Below are positions 42,930 through 52,700 of a stretch of 64,000 bases of DNA, in pieces. The translations under genes were made by a program, and so were the position numbers. The stretch spans positions 268,501 to 332,500 of the forward strand of contig JACEVL010000152.1 in NCBI GenBank assembly GCA_020284085.1. The letters run 5' to 3'. The stretch's first letter is position 1; the number at the start of each line of letters is the position of its first letter. Below the pieces are notes generated by a model. It was not told where the DNA came from. It did not search any database and saw only the letters and a program-made list of their open reading frames with translations. Source of the DNA: Aporrectodea caliginosa. Lineage: Eukaryota > Annelida > Clitellata > Crassiclitellata > Lumbricidae.

Positions 42930-43918
42930 CAGTGCCGTCTTAACACCATTGTAGGCCCTGGGCAAAGCAATGCACTTGGGGCCTCTGTCCACCCACGGGC
43001 ATACAAATTTAAATGGTCAATGAAATCAAGTCCATAGATGCATTGGTACTTTCAACATTCACTTTGTAATGAAATTAAGGCTGGTACTGATTAAAATATT
43101 TTTAATCGATTAATCTCCAAAATTTAATCGAGATTAATCGATTAATTTGGTCCATGTTACATAAAGCGTGTAAAACTGTTTAGACTGTATACACTGCAAA
43201 ATTCTTCAATCATTCGACATGCTGAAGTTAAAATTGTCAAACTGAGAAATGTAGTCAGTAGTAACTTCCTTCTATCTACAAAAATCTTAAATAATTTCGT
43301 CATCTTTGACTTTTCCATCAGCATTTACCTTAAATGCAAAATGATCGCTTAATTTTCCACTCAAATGTTTCACAGTATTACTGTTCGCCATATTGTTTAT
43401 ATCGGAAATAAGTCGGTTGACGACATAAAATAGGTAAAAAAAAATTAATCGTAAATTAATCGAACAAGCCGAAAGTAATCGATTAAAATTTTTAACGATT
43501 AATCGATTATTAATCGTTAAAATCCGCAGCCGTAAATAAAATGAATGTTCAAAATAAAGAAACATATTGTAAAGCACAGATTAATCAACACAAACTAATG
43601 AACAATGTAATGTAAGCCTTGAGAAACAAAAATATTTCAACATTAAAAAAATGATAACCACAGAGAGTCTCATAGAGATCTGGTACAGTATGAGTTACTT
43701 ATACTTAATCATCACAAACGTTTGCAAAATTTCTTTGCAGAGAATTGACTTAAAATTGGCTTAAAGCCTTTAGGATGTCATTTTCAATGCACATGGGTGA
43801 AAGCCAGTTCAAACACTGCTGCCCCACTGTGTAGGCCACGCACGCAGTAATTTTTCTGGTCTTTTTATTTGGAGCCCCTGGCGACTGCCCAGCGTGCCCA
43901 AGCCTTAAGACGGCACTG
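42930..43918. mobile_element. Larger hAT-like element containing a nested element
   Basis: Ends CAGTGCCGTCTTAACACC and (reverse complement) CAGTGCCGTCTTAAGGCTTG; flanks CTTCTAAG and CCTTTAAG agree at 6 of 8. GTACTTCTAAG also recurs a few bases outside the right end. Blocks GGCCCTGGGCAAAGC and GCGACTGCCCAGCG lie near the ends. A second AT-rich unit is nested at about 43080-43535. Confidence 0.75.
43080..43535. mobile_element. Nested element rich in TTAATCGATTAATC palindromes
   Basis: The left part has AAGGCTGGTACTGATTAAAA then TTTTTAATCGATTAATC. The right part has TTTTTAACGATTAATCGATT and ends GCAGCC, giving partly inverted GGCTG ends. Multiple ATCGATTAAT units make it self-complementary. An ORF on minus (43287-43577) runs through it and is not recognised. 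Confidence 0.55.
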
Positions 43919-44019
43919 CCTTTAAGTACTTCTAAGAAACATGGCTTTAAACTTTCAACCTAGGAAGTAAACATAATATACAGCAGAGAAGTTGGTGCTT
44001 GTAAAGAGGATTTACTAAC

Positions 44020-45361
44020 TTGTTAAGATTCCGAGTTCCGGCGAGTGCCCGAGGAGACGTCGAATGACCTCTTCATGACCTTTCTGTGTCGTCTTCGACA
44101 GAGGACTTGACCCATCCTATGCAAAACAATTCCACACATAAGAATAAAGCCTGAGCCATCTGGCCCATCTCACTAATGTATAAGGATGAAGTAATTTGCA
44201 CCGTGAGAGGCAGCAGGAGAGAGGAAGTAAGGGAGTGGATTAGAGGACAGGGAGAGATGAAGGGGCAGATGGTGAGAAGAACAGGAGCGAGGGAGAGTGG
44301 GAAGGAATGGGCAGTGATGGGCACTAACTAATTTTTTTAAGTTAAACTATAACTATTTTTCAACTAAAATAAAAAAGTTTAATTAAAAGTTGGCAACTGA
44401 TTTTGCAAATAAGTTAACTAAACTAAAAATATTTGGCTAAACTTTGTCCAACTTTTAACAAACTTTTTCACAAACATTTTCACGATGACAGAGGCTTAGT
44501 GAACTGTAATAAAGCACAGCGTCAATGACAATTTCACTTTCAAACTATGTAATGTGTACTAGACTACATGTAATAGTCTCAGTACAGTTCTGCAAGAAAA
44601 TCATGAAGAAAGTTGCTATTAATAATGCAAACGATGATGCATCGTGCAATGCAATTCACTTGACTTGACTAATAAAACCAGTTACTCATAATAATCATTG
44701 CTGATTCTGTTACTTAAACTTTCTAGCTAATAACTAAAAAATATTAAACTTTTTAGTTAATAACTAAAAAATATTAGTTAAAACTTTGGTTTTAACTAAA
44801 CTATTTAGTTAAACTTCTGCCTTAACTAAAAAACTTTAGTTAAACTAAAAGTGGTAAACTTGCGCTTTATACACATGGCTATATTCAAAGTGACTACGTA
44901 TGCCAAGAGGTATTACCGCAACAATGACCGAAGTTAGCGAAAAGAAATCAGACAATATTACTGTCATGAAACAATAAAAGCTGGACTGATAAAATAATTG
45001 TCTGCCGCAATTGAAGTTGGATTGATGACACTAGTTATTTGCTAAAATAGAAGCTGGATTGACAAAGAAAGCGTGTAAATGTGTTGGTCGAACACAATAA
45101 TTGACGAAAAGAATTGTTGTGGTTGTGTTATGGAGCCATAACATTGTCATTATTATTATAATTTATAATTATTATTATTATTATTATTACTATTACTCCT
45201 TTCTCCACTCAAATAAAGAATCATCAGAAAGTTATTTCCTTTTAACTTAACTTTCGTTTTATTAAGAAAACAACAACTTATTCCAACTGACCTTTATAGA
45301 GTAACGGTTTTCGCTCAACTGATCTGAAATTTAAATCCCTTTTCCGCTCTACTTCCGCCAT
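44020..45361 (-). CDS. Small unrecognised gene, N-terminal two exons
   Basis: Exon 1 is 45361-45293: ATG, 23 codons (MAEVERKRDLNFRSVERKPL...), ending AAG|GTCAGT in phase 0. Exon 2 is 44116-44020 (GCATAG|GAT ... ACA A|GTTAGT): DGSSPLSKTTQKGHEEVIRR then LLGHSPELGILT, ending in phase 1. The motif G.SPL....KGHEEVIRRLL resembles an ankyrin-repeat half (G.TPL..A...GH..V...LL), so an ankyrin-type protein is possible. The continuation is unknown. I do not assign a function. It is divergent from PCID2, whose ATG lies 1.3 kb away. Confidence 0.5.
44309..44860 (+). repeat. Dispersed TTAACTAA-rich repeat, copy B
   Basis: Matches 2060-2345 in reverse complement and extends further. It starts GGGCAGTGATGGGCACTAAC, and the interior is dominated by (A)GTTAAACTAAA(A)-type units with both orientations present. 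The CAGTGATGGGC end suggests a hAT-like element; the other end is not clear. It lies in the intron of the gene at 44.0-45.4 kb. Confidence 0.55.
45140..45195. repeat. ATT trinucleotide repeat
   Basis: Imperfect (ATT)n/(TTA)n tract of about 50 bp. Confidence 0.85.
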
Positions 45362-45420
45362 CAGCAAGGCAGCCAATCAGGAGCCTTCGGTGATTTTCGT
45401 CACGTGACAAATTTTATAGC
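45362..45420 (-). promoter_or_regulatory. Probable promoter of the minus-strand gene at 45.36 kb
   Basis: Directly upstream of the ATG at 45361 lie a CCAAT box (45373-45377, within AGCCAATCAG) and an E-box CACGTG (45401-45406, within TCACGTGAC). It may also serve transcription toward PCID2. Inferred from motif content and position. Confidence 0.45.
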
Positions 45421-46299
45421 GCATTAACAAAAGTAAGTAAGTATATAATTTATTGAAACAATTGCTAACCTCACTTTGGTGTACATTATGAAGCATACAA
45501 TCACGAATAAAATCATCCTAATAATAAATGTTTTGCGCGCCATACTGTCTGAAACACCTAGAATTCTGTCGTGCTGTACAGAATTATTTGTCAGATGGCT
45601 AACATTGCTCGCTAGAAGAGACACCAGTGGTAGGCTCGTAACATGGCCTGGATCTGCACGAACAGCATCGAAGAGGTGAGTGTCAGCACTCTGGCATAGT
45701 TGTTCGAAACTTAGGATTGTTTTCGGGGAAATAACGCAGCCGGGCCAGTCGCCGCAGCTCTCAGCAGCAGCGACTATAGGCGTGTCTGCCCGTCCTGACT
45801 CTCAATCACCTCACCAGGCCGGAGAGGCATACAACATCCTGGTAGAAGTAGTCGCACGGATAACGTCGTGGAGCGATGAACCCGTGGGCAGCAATTGACA
45901 CGGAGAGCATAAAGTGACTGCCTATAGCAAATGTTTATAGCGTCTTCAAGTGATACGAGAGTTCGAGAGTAATAAAAATGTGGAGGGATTTGAGGAGTGG
46001 TTTACTGCTGGTAGCCTACGATATGATGAGTTGCAGACGACCCGTGCTATAGGTTGTTTTTAAGGGAAGTTAGGTTTGTTGATGAAGTCCCATAGAGAAG
46101 GCTATTGCAAGACTCCAACCATTTTCAAAGTATTTCTTCCACGTTAAGTGCCCGGAAATGAATTAATAGAAGTCTTTCCAGTGAGAGCTTAAGGAAAGAC
46201 ACTCTATAAATGCTCTATAACGTTATATTGTTACTAGGAAGGATGAGTTTGGATACGCCCTTCCCAGCATTGGTTGAAGAGAGTGCCTGCTTCCAGTAA

Positions 46300-46440
46300 T
46301 CGTAAACTCAAGATTTCTAGAGCGCCCACAAAAGCGAAGTCGCGGAAGCCAGCTTAAGCAGGCACTTAGTCAAAACAAAATCTATAGACGATATAATGTA
46401 GGGGTCAAGATCCGGAGAGTCAGGCAAGCCAGAGGCGTCC
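46300..46440 (+). repeat. Dispersed repeat family D1, copy 3
   Basis: Collinear with the 19.5 and 31.3 kb copies: GTAATCGTAAACTCAAG, GCGCCCACAAAAGCGAAGTC, GCCAGCTTAAGCAGGC, ACAAAATCTATAG and GGTCAAGATCCGGAGAGTCA. A run of nine G follows at about 46449. Confidence 0.65.
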
Positions 46441-46703
46441 ATCCCATGGGGGGGGGGAATGAAATTTTCATAGCTAGGATGCTATACAGCTAGGCTACTA
46501 TATTTTTAATTAACTTTTAAAACTAACTTTTCTGCTACTATTTGATAGCTATGTATATAAAGCGCCATGCGTATGCCAGCACACTTACTTATAAAATAAT
46601 AATAATTTCTCGGTTAAAGTGATGTAGCGGTTCTTAATTGGGAGAAAGTGTATGAGACCATCTTTCACTGTTTTTGTTTAGAGCGATTCAAAACTGATTA
46701 AAA

Positions 46704-49700
46704 ATGGCACAAATCAGTCTAAGTACTTATTTTCAGAGGGTAAGTAAAGGGAATGTTTATTGTGCTGCTATGTGTGACCTTTATTAGTGATGTTGGGAAT
46801 GCCTAAGTAACCTGTAAGGTACTTTTGAGCCGTGGCGGGGCAAACATGCCTTCCAGTACACTAGCTTTTAAGTAAGTAAGTTGGTGTGTTCTTTATTAAA
46901 TTTAAGCAAAAGCTCAGCGCTTCACATACCAGGTAAAAATAATTTCGGTATAAAGAAAACGATAAGCGGGAGAAGAAAATAAAGTCAACTAGAAAAACGG
47001 ATGTCGAATTGTACAACATCCTAGGCAAGAAACCGAGTCTGGTAATGGAATCAAATCTAGGGAGAACACGGTTATGTGAGCGTGGGCGCAAGTCATGACC
47101 AGTACAATTGACGGGGGAGTAGGTCCATATATCCTTCTCTCCCTGTCTCCCTCCGTACCTCTTGCTTTCCTCTCCACCCTCCCTGCCTCCGTCCCTCCCT
47201 ACCTCCAACCGTCCGTCCATCTCTCCCTCCAACCTTCCGTCCCTGCCTCCCTCCACCCCTACCTTCAACTCTGTCCATTTGCGTGCGTTGTATGCTGGCT
47301 ATTTGCAACAGGAATGTTGACAGACATTTTTTGGCAAGCATTTAGTATCAGGGTGCGTGTATTTTCTTCGGTCATTTTAGGTGTCGTGAGAGTCGGTTAG
47401 GGTAAGGTTACGCGTCGTGAGGGTCGGTTAGGGTCAGGGTTAGGGTTAGTGTCGTCTTTAAAAAATATCGTACCTTCTGCGCAGCATGCCAAAAGATGCC
47501 GTCCGACGCCCGTAAACTTACGCACCCCGATACTAAATGCTTGCCGCATATGGACAATGTTACTGAAGAGGTTCAAAAGCAAATTTGTTTCTTTGCTCGG
47601 AATCCTTGTCTTGTGGTTTCACCTTACAGGGCGTATAAGTTACGAAATTAACATTAGAATAGTAGCAATAGTTGTTTATTTCTGTGCTTAATATGCAGCG
47701 GTTTATTTTTTACATGTGTTGGATTGTTTCTTATTTGTTATATAGCTTGAAAGAGCGCTTGACACTAGGGATGGCATCGAAGCAGGGGTATGTAGTGTCA
47801 TTTTTCTATGCTTTTAGTAGATGTGTAATAATTTGCTCTGGGGGTGACACTGAGTAGTGAGATATTTTCCTCATCGCATATTTTCCTCATCGAGTAATTC
47901 ATGTTTCAAAACATACCGTATGTACTCAAGATGTCTGTTAAAGACAGGTTTTATGAAAATCACAAACATAGGGATACATTTGAGTACAAGGTAGAGTTGA
48001 CAAAAGTGAGATAATTGCTTATTTATTACGGATGGATTGATTGTTTAAATGCCAATAATAAGAATTAATCTTCAATTATTATTCAAACTGACAAATACGC
48101 AGTAAAATTACACGATATTGTAGTAACAGACGATAACAAGTTTAACAGGAGTCGAATTTAACTGTATGAAAGCCTGCAAGGCGCCCACCTGTCCTACTGC
48201 TCATTTTACCGTTGCCCCCTAGGGAATTGAAGGCTGAGTCAACCATATGGGTGGCTTGTAGTTGTGGGTATCAAACCTGCGTCCTTCTGATCTTCGTGCC
48301 AGCGTGTTACCATTCAACCATCTCCCTACCTTTGAGTTTTAGACTAATTAATTGACAATTTCATTCAAATTTGTTTCCACTGAACTGGAGTTGTATGTGA
48401 TCTTGATGTATTGTTGTTCAGAATCTGCTGTGCTTTCGTGATCCGCACATCAGCAACTACCGTCTGCAGTTGGAGAAGCCTGAACAAGAATGCGAGAAAC
48501 GTTTTCCTTCTCCCCTCGACGAACTCGTTGCTGCTCATCTTCGGTAATGAGCATTTGTGCCAAATTAACTAACTCTACCCTGCATTTTATTTTTGATGCT
48601 CTCGCTCGAATCATGATGTTTCTGTAATGACTTTACAGCATTGGTTGTTTTAGTTATGTGTATATCTGGGCAGAACTTGCAGATTGTTGGCGTGTTCACC
48701 ATTCACCTGTGCTTCTGAGGTTCAAACCCTAGTGCATCATTCATTTATTGATTTGTTGTCAAGCCATATAACCAGTAAGGAAAGTTGTCCAGTTGTGTGT
48801 TGTTTTGCGTTACTTCAGTCAAAACGTCCTACGGTTCAAGGACTCATCTTGAAAGAGGTGCTATATTAACCTGTGTTCTAAATAGTGTATAACGAATTAT
48901 AGCAGAAGCAGATTACATACATGCATACATCCATGCATACATATATACATACATTACATTCATCATTAGAGTGATTCATTTTTGTTGTTGTAAATGGAAT
49001 ATTTTTACATGCAGCATACCTTTTTATCAACAGAATGGTACATTGCAGTCAGTGTTTGAGATGTTCTAATGATTTTGTTTCTGGCTCAGTAGCATGGATA
49101 AATAGAGTATCCAGGCCGCAAAGGAGGAGCTTTGCTAAGTATAAACTTCAGTGTCTTTGGATTCCTTTACTTGTTTGGATCTATCTTGAGTATTTCTGAA
49201 GGAGGTTATGTGGAACACTATACAGTATCTGATAGTGTGCCTTTAGTATCTTTCTAAAAGTACTTAAGATGTGATATTTGCAGTGTCTTGGTACACACAT
49301 ACTTACATACACACATACATACATGCATACGTACATAGGAAGTTGTAAATTTATTATTTGATTAATTGTTTTATTTTGTGTTAGGTGTTGTTGGGCTGTT
49401 GCTAACCATGATTTTGTTGAGGCTTACGGCTGTCAGTACGTTGTGTTACAATATCCTTTTGAAATTGAGTCACTGGATATATTTGTTGATAACTTTCATG
49501 TTGATTCATTTAAATGCTGGGTGACCAACTGTTGAGTTTGAAGTCTACAACATTTCTTCAATGGATCTGATCTAATATTAACCACTTAGATTTAGTTAAA
49601 GTGGGGGGGGGGATGATGGAAAAATCTCATCTCATTTAAGCATTAGAACAAAAGAGAAATTAGGCTTTTCTGTTTGCTTCCGCTATTACCAAATTGCATT

Positions 49701-52700
49701 TGCATTTAGGCATTAGAACAAAAACACAAATTAGGCTTTTCTATTTGCTTCCATTATGAGCAGTGCTTTTTTCAGCCGGAACGGTCCGGAACGCCGTTCC
49801 GGGACCTTTTTTCAGCTATTAAAAAATAATGTAGCTAATTTAAATTTTCATTAAAATTTTTTAAATTATTTAGATATCTTTATTTAATCTAAGTGCTTTC
49901 AGTGTTTATTGATATTGATATTATATTAAATAGAAATATTACCATAAAATATGCCACTATAACTGTTCTGAATTTGTTGAGTTCCGGAACCTTTTTTTCT
50001 AGAAAAAAAGCACGGATTATGAGCGAATGCAGACTTTAATTAAAAGTTTATTTCAGATTTTAGTTCAAGTTAATTTATAATTTATTATTATATCCTGTTT
50101 CTGCTATGTTCTGGGACAAGTTTTTAAAATTTTGGCTGTTGAACTGACTTCTACATGAGTGCTGATGATTCAGTTTACATGTGCCTGTCTTTTTAAATTG
50201 TGGGAAGAATTTCTCTTGGTTTATTGGACTGGTGTTCCTTAACTTGTGTCACAGCATTCCATAAGATCTTTCAGAATCAGAAGGATGAAAATTGGGGTCT
50301 GCCGATTCTGTTTGCTCTGACTTTAGATCTCAGACTGTTCGCCAACAGTGTAAGTTTTGAGATTTTGTAGTGTTTGTGGAACTGTCATGATTTTTATAGC
50401 TGAGTATAGAGTACCAGATAGTGTTTGGATATCTCCATGGAAATTACACCTTGCAGGGATACGATTTGTCCTTGAGGTGTTATTCTCATTTCCTACTTGA
50501 GTGATCAGCTCTTCAGTTGCGTGACTTGTTGTTCAGCTGAGTGATTGATTCTTCGGTTGAATAGCATTTTTATTTAGTGAAATTATTGCATCTTCAACTG
50601 ATTGACACTTCAAACGAGTGATCAGTTCTTAAGTGTAATGATTTGTTCTTTAGTTGCATAATTGTTGAGTGATTTATCTTTTGGTTGGTTCTTCACATGA
50701 GTGATTGGTTCTTCATTTGAGTGATTGGTTCTTCATTTGAGTGATTGGTTCTTCATTTGAGTGATTGGTTCTTCATTTGAGTGATTGGTTCTTCATTTGA
50801 GTGATTGGTTCTTCATTTAGGTGATTGGTTCTTCACTTGAGTGGTTGGTTCCCTAGTTGAGAGATTTCTTCTTTATTTCTATGTGATTTATTTCATGATG
50901 GTTTAATACAGTCTTCATGCTGCCAATCACTAGACTTTAGTAGATTGTAGCAACATGTTCTGTACGTTCAATATACTTGCACTGTACCAGTCACACGTCA
51001 CAAAGTTGAATTGCCTTTGATTTTGTTTTAGGCCCTAGTTTAATTTAATGACTTTGTTTGCTCTCTACTACCCAAGTAAGTTGTTTCACTTGGCGTTTGT
51101 GTTGTATGGTTTCTTAAGGCTGACGTGCAGTTGGCTAAGAGAGGTCATGGTAAACCTGGCGAGAAAGCGGAGAAAGCGGCCGAGATGCTAATGGGTTGCT
51201 TCCGAGTGTGTGCAAGTGACAAGTAAGATCGAAATCCAAACTCTGATTAATTTTAATCACAAATTTAGATAGTGCCACTTCAAGAGAAACTTGTCAGAGG
51301 CACTACTGACTTGGCAACACAAAGCCAGTCGAATAGAATAGCTTTCAAGCAGATTAGTGACATATTTTGTGTTTCCTTTTATGCATATTATTACCCTAGT
51401 TAATTATTTGCATCAAAAAGTAGTTCCTGTGATGGTGTATGAACTGTTGTGCCTCATTTGTCTAGAACATCAATTTCTCTCAACAATGAAATGCCTGTCA
51501 TGCAGTCCTTTTTTGTTGGGGTAAGATTTGCATACACTTTAGCTTCAATAGGAAGGATTCTGGCTTCAGAGGCTTCTTGACTTAAAGTAAGAAATTTAAG
51601 AGTTTCTTGATTACATTATGTTGTTGTTTGTTTTTTAGTCGTGCAGCACCAGATGACTCCAAGAAATGGGGAATGCTGAATCTTGTCAATCAGCTGTTGA
51701 AAATCTACTTCAAGGTCGTTAAACATTGCTGATGTCCAGATCAATTCATTTAATACCATAATTTTGAATTTAATACCTTTTTAGACATTATAAATGATTT
51801 GGTATTTAAAAATCATAATTATTTTTGTTAATCAGCGCTGTGCTTCTTCGTGTATTTTTTGATTAACAGAATGAAGCGCTGTGGCTTCCTTTCCTCCACT
51901 GCCTTGAGTGGCTTGGACCTAGCAAGAAGGGCAGATGACCGCTTGTTCAAAGCTCATGTTCTGATCAATACCATATACTCTGAAGTCACTTTTCTGCCAC
52001 TCGCAAAAGCATGAACAGTCTCCATCCCCAATCTTGCGGTTTCACCCTTCCAAGCAAAGACGACCAGAACTATGTATAATGGACTGTATACAGGAACGTA
52101 TACTGACACTGCTCATTCAGCCTTGCCACCAAGTCTTACCCGCTTAGACTGACATGTCGTATAAGTATAAATGTATACAGATCTGTTCAATCAGAGGGAA
52201 CCAGGGACAAATCTAGCCAAGTAAAGACCTTGTTATGTAAACAAGCAACTTGTGTAATTTGAATAAATGAATATTATTATTATTATTATAATTTTGTTAA
52301 ATTCATTGGGTGCATAAGTTATGATGTTGTTCTGGAATCAATAAGTGACTGTTGTTTTCTTGAACAGATAAATAAGCTGCATCTGTGCAAGCCATTAATA
52401 AGAGCTATCGACAGTTTACCAATCAAAGACAAGTTCTCCATTGCACAGCTGGTCACCTACAGGTGAGAAAAGAGATACGTGCATTTCTTTCGTAAATGGT
52501 TTCTTCAGCTTTTAAGCGCAGACACAGAAGCATGCACGTGTGAGTGCAGGTAAAAAATCTGTGTGTCCCAACACTTGACATAGTGTTTTCTAGAGACCTG
52601 TCTTCTACACAAATAAGCATTAGGAACAATTTGTGTGATAACAGGGTTGCCACGAAACCTGGAAAGTCCTGGAATTAGACTGAAAAATTTAAGGCCTGGA

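Larger units (their letters stand above)
49451..50252 (+). other. U12-type AT-AC intron (PCID2 intron 4)
   Basis: The 5' splice site is ATATCCTTTT at 49451. The 3' end has the U12 branch consensus TTCCTTAAC at 50235-50243, about 10 nt before AC at 50251-50252. Removing it joins TTA CA to A GCA TTC, giving CQYVVLQAFHKIFQ and matching PCID2 spacing exactly. There is no usable GT donor in frame nearby. It should be removed by the minor (U11/U12) spliceosome. Confidence 0.92.

Noticed and set aside
45644..45676. ATGGCCTGGATCTGC exon followed by GAG|GTGAGT as the PCID2 start
   Set aside because: The peptide does not match the PCID2 N-terminus, whereas the exon at 46704 ([12 protein letters not shown]) does and is in phase with exon 2.
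46861..47341. Gly/Arg-rich minus-strand ORFs
   Set aside because: They are the reverse reading of a CCTCCC-type low-complexity tract in a PCID2 intron.
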